From: an uncultured Clostridia bacterium | GTDB taxonomy: Bacteria > Bacillota > Clostridia > Christensenellales > UBA3700 | Assembly: GCA_937880755.1 (NCBI GenBank) | Contig: CALGRX010000018.1 | Coordinates: 1-46,360 of the forward strand | Direction: 5' to 3' | Length of the DNA: 46,360 bases | Shown: piece by piece, positions 17,233-25,208 of the stretch | Layout: every line of letters begins with the position of its first letter | Numbering within the stretch: position 1 is the stretch's first letter | Translations under genes and position numbers: made by a program | Notes under the pieces: generated by a model | Databases searched by the model: none | What the model saw: only the letters and a program-made list of their open reading frames with translations | Told to the model about the DNA's origin: nothing

Positions 17233-17778
17233 TTATTTTTTGAAATATCTGTTGTACAAGCCCATAAAGCCGGAGCCGTGTCTTGCCTCGTCCTTAGCCA
17301 TCTCGTGAACGGTGTCGTGAACTGCATCGTAACCGAGTTGCTTAGCGAGTTTTGCGAGCATAAGTTTGCCTTCGCAAGCGCCTGCTTCAGCTTCCATACG
17401 CATCTTAACGTTTTTAGCGGTACTGTCGGTCAATACGTTACCGAGAAGCTCTGCAAACTTAGCAGCGTGCTCAGCCTCTTCGAATGCGTATCTCTTGAAT
17501 GCTTCTGCCACGTCAGGATATCCTTCTCTGTCTGCTTGTCTGCTCATAGCGAGGTACATACCTACTTCGCTACACTCGCCGTTGAAGTTGTCGATAAGTC
17601 CCTTGACAACTTCCGGATCAAGGTCTTTAGCAACGCCGACTCTATGCTCGTCAGCCCATTTGATTTCGCCTGCAACCTCTACAAACTTAGAAGCCGGAGC
17701 CTTGCAGATTGGGCAGAACTCCGGAGCAGCGTCGCCCTCGTGAACGTAACCACATATTGTGCATGAAAATTTTGCCAT
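17233..17778 (-). CDS. rbr: Reverse-type rubrerythrin
   Basis: Rubrerythrin reduces hydrogen peroxide to water in anaerobes. In this 181-residue protein the rubredoxin-like FeCys4 domain comes first (CTICGYVHEGDAAPEFCPIC, residues 6-25). The four-helix diiron domain follows, with ligands in ECSEVGMY, EEAEHAAK, EAEAGACEG and DEARHG. This order is the reverse of classical rubrerythrin and matches the reverse rubrerythrins of Clostridium. The start MAKFSC (ATG 17778) is chosen for its GGAGG 8 nt upstream. It lies 32 nt after perR on the same strand, so PerR probably controls it. Confidence 0.95.
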   Translation of the reverse strand: MAKFSCTICGYVHEGDAAPEFCPICKAPASKFVEVAGEIKWADEHRVGVAKDLDPEVVKGLIDNFNGECSEVGMYLAMSRQADREGYPDVAEAFKRYAFEEAEHAAKFAELLGNVLTDSTAKNVKMRMEAEAGACEGKLMLAKLAKQLGYDAVHDTVHEMAKDEARHGSGFMGLYNRYFKK

Positions 17779-17810
17779 AATTAAATCCTCCAAATTGTTG
17801 TTGATATAAT

Positions 17811-18188
17811 TTATTCTTCACATTCTTTGCATTTTGCATAAAACGTGAGTTGAATACTTTGATAGCCTTGTTCTTTCGCCTCTTGTAGGAGCGCTTGCCT
17901 CAGATTGTCCGACACCTCTACGTCGTCCACCCTACCGCAACAAGGACAAATATTATGCGCGTGAGGCTCAGTGGTAGCATCGTATCTATCCACGCCTGCA
18001 ACGTTGGCAACCTTGATTATCTCGCCTCTCTCCTCTAGTAGAGCGAGATTGCGATACACCGTACCGAGAGATATGTTGGGTATCAATAGTCTACATTGCT
18101 CAAAAATACTCTCCGCACTTGGATGCGACTTGGTAGATTGGAGTACTTGTAGTACCGCTTGTCTTCTGCTAGAATAATTGGTTGCCAT
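17811..18188 (-). CDS. perR: Fur-family peroxide regulator, PerR-like
   Basis: The 125-residue protein has an N-terminal winged helix (LGTVYRNLALLEERGE is the recognition region) and a C-terminal dimer domain. The structural zinc site is present as two CxxC pairs, C81/C84 and C120/C123. Candidate regulatory-metal ligands are H22, D70, H76, H78 and D89; an Asp at D89, like D104 of Bacillus PerR, favours PerR over Fur. Oxidation of the metal-site His would release it from DNA. It leads the two-gene unit with rubrerythrin. Two 7-1-7 operators stand just upstream of its promoter, which suggests autoregulation. Confidence 0.88.
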   Translation of the reverse strand: MATNYSSRRQAVLQVLQSTKSHPSAESIFEQCRLLIPNISLGTVYRNLALLEERGEIIKVANVAGVDRYDATTEPHAHNICPCCGRVDDVEVSDNLRQALLQEAKEQGYQSIQLTFYAKCKECEE

Positions 18189-18207
18189 ATTACCTCTCTA
18201 TGCTTTA

Positions 18208-18236
18208 ATAATACAGCTAAAAATCTACCTTGTCAA
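18208..18236 (-). promoter_or_regulatory. Promoter of perR-rubrerythrin
   Basis: Minus strand TTGACA (18231-18236), 17-bp spacer, TATTAT (18208-18213). The predicted start at about 18201 gives a 13-nt leader that includes GAGAGG. Confidence 0.8.
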
Positions 18237-18243
18237 GTAAAAA

Positions 18244-18258
18244 TAGGAATTATTCCTA
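18244..18258. promoter_or_regulatory. Fur/PerR-type 7-1-7 operator 1
   Basis: TAGGAATTATTCCTA is a perfect 7-1-7 inverted repeat, the geometry of Fur-family boxes, 7 bp upstream of the perR -35. It departs from the classic TTATAATnATTATAA at the outer bases. Confidence 0.7.
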
Positions 18259-18264
18259 CTAAAT

Positions 18265-18279
18265 TGAGAATTATTCTTA
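18265..18279. promoter_or_regulatory. Fur/PerR-type 7-1-7 operator 2
   Basis: TGAGAATTATTCTTA is a 7-1-7 inverted repeat with one mismatched pair. Its centre is 21 bp from the centre of operator 1, two helical turns, so both would face the same side of the DNA. Confidence 0.65.
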
Positions 18280-18431
18280 TTTTTATTTAAATATCCTAAT
18301 GATTTCATGTACTTTGCATTGTCAACAATTCTAAATCGGCTATTTGTACCAGTGCCTAAATACGTTGCCTTACGGCTTGTCCGATATACTTCTAATCAAA
18401 TAAGCTTACCAAGCCAAAATTCGACACAAAT

Positions 18432-18455
18432 ATCCCGACCAATATAGGTCGGGAT
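18432..18455 (-). terminator. Probable terminator of glgP
   Basis: A 9-bp stem, ATCCCGACC with GGTCGGGAT, and a 6-nt loop, 7 nt after the glgP stop. The following minus-strand tract (ATTTGTGT) is a weak T-run. Confidence 0.65.
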
Positions 18456-18462
18456 AGTATAG

Positions 18463-20937
18463 TTATTTAGATTTTTTGGTAGTCTTCTTGGCAGTAGCTT
18501 TGATATCGGCCTTGACAGGTTGAAGGTGCCAAATTCTATCTGCGTACTCTTGCACGCTTCTATCCGAGGAGAAGAATCCTGCGCCTGCGGTATTCATAAG
18601 GCTCATGCCTGCCCAACGTTTCTTGTCAGAATAAGCTCTATCAAGACGATTGTGAGCATCACAGTAAGAATCGAAGTCGGCAAATACCTTGTAAATATCT
18701 CCGCCAAACATAAGGCTGTCGGCGATTTCGCTGTAGTTGACGCCCGCAATACCTCTATGCAAGCCGTCGATGACTGCTCTAATACGAGCATTGGACTGAT
18801 AATATCGGCTTGGCTCGTAACCGTTGCGGTTAAGTTCGTCGATTTCGTGAGCTAGCAAACCGAAGATAAAGATATTCTCCGCGCCTACGTTTTCGTGAAT
18901 TTCGATATTAGCACCGTCCATCGTACCGATAGTAACCGCGCCGTTGATCATAAACTTCATGTTGCCCGTACCGCTGGCTTCCTTACCCGCAATGGAGATT
19001 TGTTCGGATACGTCGGAAGCAGGCATAATCATTTCTGCAAGGGTTACGCGGTAGTTTTCGATATACACGACTTTAATTCTTCCCTTGACGTCCGGATCAT
19101 CGTTGATGAGTTTTCCAAGCGAATGGATAAGTCTAATGATCTGCTTAGCCATATAGTAACTTGGAGCCGCCTTTGCACCGAAGATAAAGGTTCGAGGGTT
19201 CATCTCGATATTTGGATTTTGTTTGATTTGATAGTACAAATCCAATATGTGCAACGCGTTGAGCAGTTGACGCTTGTACTCGTGCAATCTCTTGACTTGA
19301 ACGTCGAAGATAGAGTCGGGGTCAACGTCAATGCCGTTGGCTTCTTTGATATAGTTGGAGAGGGCAACCTTGTTGGCTCTCTTGATATCCATCCACTTGT
19401 CAAGCACGTCACCGTCGTTTTTGAAAGCAACGAGTTTCTTGAGTTCGTTGGCGTCTTTCTTAAATCCGTCACCAATCAAAGAAGAGATGAAGTCGGAGAG
19501 TAATGGGTTGGCTTGACACAACCATCTACGATAAGTAATACCGTTGGTTACGTTGGTAAACTTGTCAGGTGTCATCACGTATGCGTCGTGGAAAACGTCG
19601 TTCTTCAAAATCTCGGAGTGCAATGCCGATACGCCGTTGACTGTGTGAGAAGCCGCAAGACAAAGGTTAGCCATCTTGATTTGACCGTCAGCCATAACTG
19701 CGTTGTAAGCCACTTTCTTGAAGTCGTTAGGATAGAAGCTCCACAAGTCTTGGCAATATCTATGGTTGATTTCGCATACGATTTGGTAAATTCTTGGCAA
19801 GAGTTGCTTGAAGATATTCTCAGGCCACTTTTCAAGAGCCTCAGCCATAACGGTATGGTTGGTGTAAGATATAGTCTCCTTGATAATCTTCCATGCGTCG
19901 TCCCAACTGTAGCCGTAATCGTCCAACAAAATTCTCATAAGCTCAGGGATACATAGCGTTGGGTGGGTATCGTTGATATGGATAGCCACCTTTTGACCGA
20001 GGTTGTCGAGAGTCTTGTAGTCTCTAATGTGCTTTTTGATGATAGATTGGATAGAAGCCGAAACGAAGAAGTATTGTTGCTTGAGTCTAAGCATTTTACC
20101 TTCGATATGGTGGTCGGCAGGATACAATACTTTACAGATACTCTCTGCCAAAGCCTTTTGTTCCAAAGACTTGACGTATTCGCCTTGAGAGAAGAGTTGC
20201 ATGTCAAAATCAACGGGTGCTTTTGCCGTCCAAAGGCGCAACTTGTTGACTGCAGGCACGTCGTAACCACTGATATTCATATCGTAAGGCACTGCAAGAA
20301 TGTTGTAGCAATCTCTATATTCGATTTTGAGTTTGCCGTCTTCCCATCTTTGTTCTACGCTTCCGCCGAACTTAACTTCGAAGGTATCTTCCTCTCTTGG
20401 AGCAAGCCAAACGTCGCCGTTGGTTAGCCATTCGTCAGGCAACTCAATCTGCAAGCCGTCAACGATCTTTTGTTTGAAGATACCGTAGTCGTATCTGATA
20501 GAAAATCCGCTAGCCACGTAATTGAGGTTGGTCAAAGATTCCATATAAGCGGCAGCAAGTCTACCCAAACCGCCGTTGCCGAGTCCTGCATCGGGCTCGA
20601 TTGCATATATATCTTCTATAGTAGTGCCGTACTTTTTGCACAATTCCTCTACCACGCCCGTCATACCGAGGTTGTACAAGTGGTTTTTGAGGGAACGACC
20701 GAGCAAAAACTCCATCGACATATAATAAACTTGCTTGGTTTCTTGCTTAATTCTATTTTGTTTGAATTTTAGACGCTTTTCGGTCAAATAATCTCTTACA
20801 GTCATACAAATGGCTCTGTAAAGTTGGGTTTTACTACAATTCTCGATAGTCTTACCAAAATAAACTTCACACTTTTGAGACACTTGTTTGTCAAAATCAT
20901 TAAAATTTACTTTTTCCATTTTTTGATAAATCTCCAT
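18463..20937 (-). CDS. glgP: Glycogen/alpha-glucan phosphorylase
   Basis: The enzyme releases glucose-1-phosphate from glycogen ends by phosphorolysis. The 824 residues match the bacterial GT35 family. It has YYMSMEFLLGRSL and the glycine-rich DAGLGNGGLGRLAACY-like block (here AAAY). The PLP-binding Lys lies in the typical block EASGTGNMKFMINGAVTIGT, followed by MDGANIEI. The C-terminal 20 residues are Lys/Thr/Ala-rich and probably unstructured. ATG 20937 is used; ATG 20919 (MEKVNF) is an alternative, with GGAG 12 nt upstream. It follows glgA but is separated by a terminator hairpin and has its own promoter, so degradation can be tuned apart from synthesis. Confidence 0.96.
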   Translation of the reverse strand: MEIYQKMEKVNFNDFDKQVSQKCEVYFGKTIENCSKTQLYRAICMTVRDYLTEKRLKFKQNRIKQETKQVYYMSMEFLLGRSLKNHLYNLGMTGVVEELCKKYGTTIEDIYAIEPDAGLGNGGLGRLAAAYMESLTNLNYVASGFSIRYDYGIFKQKIVDGLQIELPDEWLTNGDVWLAPREEDTFEVKFGGSVEQRWEDGKLKIEYRDCYNILAVPYDMNISGYDVPAVNKLRLWTAKAPVDFDMQLFSQGEYVKSLEQKALAESICKVLYPADHHIEGKMLRLKQQYFFVSASIQSIIKKHIRDYKTLDNLGQKVAIHINDTHPTLCIPELMRILLDDYGYSWDDAWKIIKETISYTNHTVMAEALEKWPENIFKQLLPRIYQIVCEINHRYCQDLWSFYPNDFKKVAYNAVMADGQIKMANLCLAASHTVNGVSALHSEILKNDVFHDAYVMTPDKFTNVTNGITYRRWLCQANPLLSDFISSLIGDGFKKDANELKKLVAFKNDGDVLDKWMDIKRANKVALSNYIKEANGIDVDPDSIFDVQVKRLHEYKRQLLNALHILDLYYQIKQNPNIEMNPRTFIFGAKAAPSYYMAKQIIRLIHSLGKLINDDPDVKGRIKVVYIENYRVTLAEMIMPASDVSEQISIAGKEASGTGNMKFMINGAVTIGTMDGANIEIHENVGAENIFIFGLLAHEIDELNRNGYEPSRYYQSNARIRAVIDGLHRGIAGVNYSEIADSLMFGGDIYKVFADFDSYCDAHNRLDRAYSDKKRWAGMSLMNTAGAGFFSSDRSVQEYADRIWHLQPVKADIKATAKKTTKKSK

Positions 20938-20958
20938 ATAAAATATTTTATCGCGACA

Positions 20959-20988
20959 ATTATATCACAAAAGGGCGCGTATTGTCTA
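20959..20988 (-). promoter_or_regulatory. Promoter of glgP
   Basis: Minus strand TAGACA (20983-20988), 18-bp spacer, TATAAT (20959-20964). The -35 and most of the spacer lie inside the glgA terminator hairpin. Confidence 0.6.
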
Positions 20989-21002
20989 CCAATACACGCC
21001 CT
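20968..21002 (-). terminator. Terminator between glgA and glgP
   Basis: A 13-bp stem with one mismatch (20972-20984 with 20990-21002) and a 5-nt loop, followed on the minus strand by four T. Partial read-through into glgP is likely given the short T-run. Confidence 0.7.
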
Positions 21003-21058
21003 ATATATAATATACTTAGCAACACGAGGTGATATGGCTATGCGATATTGTTATTATA

Positions 21059-22819
21059 TCACATATTATCATACAGCTCTTTGTACTTTTTGGCGATACT
21101 TTGCCAACTAAAGTCCGCCGTCATTGCATTGCGTACTACCTTTTTCCAATCGTCCTTGTAGTCGTAGTACAGTCCAACGGCTCTCTCGACGGCATATAAC
21201 ATATCGTCTGCATTGTAGGTTACGAAGGTAAATCCTCTGCCCTCGCCCGTAGTATGATTGTACGGTGGCACGGTGTCCTTTAGTCCTCCCGTCTCTCTCA
21301 CGATAGGGATACTGCCGTATCTCATAGCAATCATTTGGCTAAGTCCGCAAGGCTCGAACTTGGACGGCATCAAGAACATATCGCTCGCGCCGTAAATCTT
21401 GCTAGCCATATCGCTGGAGAAGTTGATGATTGCTCTTAGCTTGCCGGAATACCTGCTTTGCAATTCTTTTAGACGATTTTCGTATTTCCAATCGCCCGTA
21501 CCGAGCACTACGAGTTGCAGGTTCATAGACAGCATTCTCTCTATGACGTAGTCAAGCAGGTCAAGCCCCTTTTGATGAGTAAGTCTACCTACCATACCTA
21601 TCATAGGTACGTTTGGATTGACAGGCAATCCGAGTAGTTGTTGAAGAGCCGTCTTGTTGTTTACCTTTTTGTCAAAAGTCTCTAGATTATAGTTTTCAAA
21701 CAACGACTTGTCGGTCTGAGGATCAAGTTTTTCTACGTCAATGCCGTTGATAATGCCCGACAACTTATATCTCCTACCCAGCAAAATCTTTTGCATATCG
21801 TAGCCGAAGAACGGAGTCAAAATTTCCTTGGCATAGGTATCCGACACGGTGGTCACTTTGTTGGACGCTTCGATACCACCCTTCATAAAGTTGACGCATC
21901 CGTCCATCTCGACCAATTTTCTTTCGTGTTGCGACAGTCCGAGCACGTCACTGATAAGCTCGGTGCCATACTTGCCTTGGAACTCGATATTGTGAATGGT
22001 AAATACCGTCTTGGCAAATTTGCATTGCTCCATTCCACGATAGAAGCTATCCAAAAATACAGGCGTCAACGCGGTGTGCCAATCGTTACAATGAATAATA
22101 TCAGGACAAAAATCTATTATTTTCAAAGACTCTAGGACGGCTTTGGAGAAGAAGGCAAATCTCTCTCCGTCGTCGTAATGGCCGTACAGCCCGTGTCTTT
22201 TGAAATAATATTCGTTGTCGATAAAATAGTAAGTTACGCCGTCGTAGTCCTGGGTAAAGATACCGCAATATTGACATCTCCAACTAAGGTTGACGTAACA
22301 AAAGCCAACGAACTTCATATTCTCCCTAAACTTGTTAGGAATATCCATATAAAGTGGCAATATCACTCGCACGTCACAACCCAATTCGTTGAGCGCCTTT
22401 GGCAATGCGCCCGCAACGTCGGCAAGACCTCCCGTCTTGATATAAGGCAATGCTTCCGCAGCTACGAACAGCACCTTTTTGCCGATGGATTTAGATTGCT
22501 CCTCTACGCCCTTTTCGACGACCTGTATTGGTTTTTCCACCTCTTTTGGTTGTTCTTTTTCTACGGTTACGGGCTTTGTCTTTGGTTTAGACGCAGTTTT
22601 GTTAGCCGTCTTTTTTACCGTCGTATTAGGTTTTTTGTCTACGACTTCTATCGGCTTAGCAACAACTACCGTTTCAACCTTTTCAAGCTTTTCTACCTTT
22701 TTTACTGCGGTCTGCTTAACGTTTTTTTGTTCGGCTTTTGGTTGAACTTGCGTCTTTTTTTCCTCAGCTTTTATTGGTTTTTCCGCCACCTTTTTATTCG
22801 TAATCTTTTTGTTTGCCAC
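21059..22819 (-). CDS. glgA: Glycogen synthase with long charged N-terminal tail
   Basis: GlgA adds glucose from ADP-glucose to growing alpha-1,4-glucan chains (GT5). The catalytic part begins near residue 114 with KKVLFVAAEALPYIKTGG, whose K-T-G-G is the ADP-glucose-binding loop. Further blocks are HCNDWHTAL and, in the C-terminal Rossmann domain, GMVGRLTHQKGLDLL and SKFEPCGLSQMIAMRYGS. Residues 1-113 are an extra tail made almost wholly of Lys, Glu, Val, Thr, Pro and Gln. Ordinary GlgA starts at the KVLFVA strand and has about 475 residues; this one has 586. The tail is in frame and starts at ATG 22819, with AAGGAGA 7 nt upstream, so it is likely translated. It lies 13 nt after glgD. Confidence 0.96.
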   Translation of the reverse strand: MANKKITNKKVAEKPIKAEEKKTQVQPKAEQKNVKQTAVKKVEKLEKVETVVVAKPIEVVDKKPNTTVKKTANKTASKPKTKPVTVEKEQPKEVEKPIQVVEKGVEEQSKSIGKKVLFVAAEALPYIKTGGLADVAGALPKALNELGCDVRVILPLYMDIPNKFRENMKFVGFCYVNLSWRCQYCGIFTQDYDGVTYYFIDNEYYFKRHGLYGHYDDGERFAFFSKAVLESLKIIDFCPDIIHCNDWHTALTPVFLDSFYRGMEQCKFAKTVFTIHNIEFQGKYGTELISDVLGLSQHERKLVEMDGCVNFMKGGIEASNKVTTVSDTYAKEILTPFFGYDMQKILLGRRYKLSGIINGIDVEKLDPQTDKSLFENYNLETFDKKVNNKTALQQLLGLPVNPNVPMIGMVGRLTHQKGLDLLDYVIERMLSMNLQLVVLGTGDWKYENRLKELQSRYSGKLRAIINFSSDMASKIYGASDMFLMPSKFEPCGLSQMIAMRYGSIPIVRETGGLKDTVPPYNHTTGEGRGFTFVTYNADDMLYAVERAVGLYYDYKDDWKKVVRNAMTADFSWQSIAKKYKELYDNM

Positions 22820-22832
22820 GTTTTAGATCTCC

Positions 22833-23945
22833 TTAAATTGTCTTGTTCTTGACGATAACCAACGGATAGGTCTCAAATCCGCCTATCTTCTTATCCTCGG
22901 TAATTGTAACGTTTTTATCCGTTATGATATAGTTGAGGGAAGAATTTGGATAGATATGACCGTTTTCCATAACGATGGAATTGGTGATGACCGCATTCTT
23001 TTCTACCTTGACGCCACGGAATAGAATACTATTTTCTACCACGCCGTCAATATCGCAACCATCGGCTATCAAAGAATTTTTTACTTTGGCGTTTTCTCTA
23101 TAGATGGTAGGCACGCTGTCCTTAACCTTAGTAAATATCTTGCCGAAAGCGTAGAACAAGTCGTCTCTGACTTTGCTATCGAGCAGTTGCATAGATTCTT
23201 CAAAATACGTCTTGATATCGTCAATCATAGCCGCGTGACCTTGCACTCTGTACGTAAAAATCTTCAGCTCGCCCGCCTTTTGTTGGATAATATTCTTCTC
23301 AAAGTCGACCCCGCCTCTCTCGTAGCAGTTGGTAACGAGGTCCATAAGCAATGACTTTTTGAGCAGATAGATATTGAGCCCTATCTCTTCGATTTTGTCG
23401 CTCGCGGTTTGGGTTATTCTACTGCCCGTCACTCTACCCGTTTCGTCGCTCTCGATTATGACTCTTCTAGACGTGGTAGGCTTAGCAAAATACGTGAGCA
23501 TAGTAATGTCTGCGCCCTTTGCTAGATGTTTGTTATACACGTCGTCAAAGTCGATATTGGCAGCAATATTGCTGTTGGTGACGATAACGTAGTCTTCGCT
23601 AGCCTTTTCGATATAGTCCAAAATGCCGTACATTGCCTCGATTTTGCCCTTCGATACGCTTCTCGAAGTGTTGGATGCATATGGTGGGAATACCGTGATA
23701 CCGCTGTTTTTTCTATTGAGGTCCCAATCTCTACCCATTCGGATATGGTCCATCAACGAAGAATAGTTGCTCTTAGTCATAATACCTATCGTGGTGATTT
23801 GGCTGTTGACCAAGTTGGACAACGTAAAGTCGATAAATCTATATCTTCCGCCGACCGGCAAGGAAGCCGTAGTACGATGAAGAGTAAGCTCGTTGAGCTT
23901 AGACTCGTTGTCGCTTGCAAAAATAATACTCATTATATTGTTCAT
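22833..23945 (-). CDS. glgD: GlgD, non-catalytic partner of ADP-glucose pyrophosphorylase
   Basis: In Firmicutes GlgD forms a hetero-tetramer with GlgC and raises its activity. The 370-residue protein keeps the nucleotidyltransferase fold and the left-handed helix C-terminus. It has LPVGGRYRFIDFTLSNLVNS, parallel to GlgC. The catalytic Asp region of GlgC (SGDHIYKMDY) reads TNSNIAANIDF here, and the N-terminal AGGQGTRL loop is absent, so it should be inactive or nearly so on its own. ATG 23945 has GGGGGAG 6 nt upstream. It sits 13 nt after glgC and 13 nt before glgA. Confidence 0.94.
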   Translation of the reverse strand: MNNIMSIIFASDNESKLNELTLHRTTASLPVGGRYRFIDFTLSNLVNSQITTIGIMTKSNYSSLMDHIRMGRDWDLNRKNSGITVFPPYASNTSRSVSKGKIEAMYGILDYIEKASEDYVIVTNSNIAANIDFDDVYNKHLAKGADITMLTYFAKPTTSRRVIIESDETGRVTGSRITQTASDKIEEIGLNIYLLKKSLLMDLVTNCYERGGVDFEKNIIQQKAGELKIFTYRVQGHAAMIDDIKTYFEESMQLLDSKVRDDLFYAFGKIFTKVKDSVPTIYRENAKVKNSLIADGCDIDGVVENSILFRGVKVEKNAVITNSIVMENGHIYPNSSLNYIITDKNVTITEDKKIGGFETYPLVIVKNKTI

Positions 23946-23958
23946 AACCGTCTCCCCC

Positions 23959-25143
23959 TTAGTCTACCATCTCGCCCTTAGGCACGACTTGATTTTCTGC
24001 CACCACGGCGTCAGGACCGACTACCGCGATCTTGAGACCCGACTTGTCGCAAACTCCGCCGACTTGTGCGTTTTTGCCTATTCTTGCTCCCGGTCCTACG
24101 ATTGTGTATTTGATAACGGCGCCGTCCTCGATAACGACGTTAGGCATTATGTTGCAATCTTCAATCACTACGTTTTTGCCCACCTTAACGCCGGAAGATA
24201 TGACGCTGTTTTTGATACATCCGTCAATCTCGCAACCTTCGGTGACGAGAGAGTTGATAATTTGAGCGTTGTTGCCAACGTAGTGAGGTGGCTCGGCGGT
24301 GTTGCGGGCATAAATCTTCCAGTTGTTGTCGTCAAGATTGATACCGCTATTGCTGTCGAGCAAGTCCATATTAGCTTCCCAAAGACTGGAGATAGTTCCT
24401 ACGTCCTTCCAATAGCCTTCGAACTTGTAAGCGAACAGCTTTTGTCCGTCGTTGAGCATATTAGGAATGATATTTTTACCAAAGTCGTTGCTAGAAGTCT
24501 TATCCTCTTCGTCCTTGATGAGGTATTTACGCAACTTTTCCCAAGTGAAGATATATATACCCATAGAAGCGTTGGTACTCTTTGGATTTTTTGGTTTTTC
24601 TTCAAACTCGTACACCGAGTTGTCTTCATTGGTGTTCATAATACCAAATCGACTTGCCTCTTCGATGCTAACGTTGATGACCGCAATGGTACAATCGGCT
24701 TTTTTCTCCTTATGATAGTCGAGCATCTTAGAATAGTCCATCTTGTAGATATGGTCGCCCGAAAGTATCAATACGTATTCGGGGTCAAACTTGTCCACGA
24801 ACTGAATATTTTGATAGATAGCGTTGGCAGTACCCTTGTACCAATCCGAGCCCTTATTCTTCATATAAGGAGGCAAGACGAATACTCCGCCGTTGAGACG
24901 GTCGAGGTCCCAAGGTTGTCCGTTGCCTATGTATTGGTTGAGGTTAAAAGGCTGATATTGAGTCAGCACGCCTATAGTGTCTATATTGGAATTGATGCAG
25001 TTGGACAATGGAAAGTCAATAATCCTATACTTGCCACCAAACGATACGGCAGGTTTTGCCAAATCTCTAGTCAAAGAATACAGACGAGTACCTTGACCAC
25101 CCGCAAGCAACATTGCCACACATTCTTTTTTATTTGTAAACAT
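23959..25143 (-). CDS. glgC: Glucose-1-phosphate adenylyltransferase
   Basis: GlgC makes ADP-glucose from glucose-1-phosphate and ATP, the committed step of glycogen synthesis. In 394 residues it has the nucleotide loop MLLAGGQGTRLYSLT, AKPAVSFGGKYRIIDFPLSN, the catalytic ILSGDHIYKMDY and the substrate-binding FEEKPKNPK. The C-terminal part has the hexapeptide repeats of a left-handed beta-helix. GGGAGG stands 5 nt before the ATG. The 65-nt gap upstream holds a TATAAT (25175-25180) without a good -35, so most transcription should come from the glgB promoter. Confidence 0.97.
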   Translation of the reverse strand: MFTNKKECVAMLLAGGQGTRLYSLTRDLAKPAVSFGGKYRIIDFPLSNCINSNIDTIGVLTQYQPFNLNQYIGNGQPWDLDRLNGGVFVLPPYMKNKGSDWYKGTANAIYQNIQFVDKFDPEYVLILSGDHIYKMDYSKMLDYHKEKKADCTIAVINVSIEEASRFGIMNTNEDNSVYEFEEKPKNPKSTNASMGIYIFTWEKLRKYLIKDEEDKTSSNDFGKNIIPNMLNDGQKLFAYKFEGYWKDVGTISSLWEANMDLLDSNSGINLDDNNWKIYARNTAEPPHYVGNNAQIINSLVTEGCEIDGCIKNSVISSGVKVGKNVVIEDCNIMPNVVIEDGAVIKYTIVGPGARIGKNAQVGGVCDKSGLKIAVVGPDAVVAENQVVPKGEMVD

Positions 25144-25208
25144 CGTGTCCTCCCGATTGCTATTGTATTGATATATTATACATCACGCATTTGGGTGATA
25201 TATAAAGG

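Noticed and set aside
25144..25208. Separate promoter for glgC
   Set aside because: A TATAAT is present at 25175-25180 but no acceptable -35 stands at 16-18 bp; mentioned in the gene entry only.
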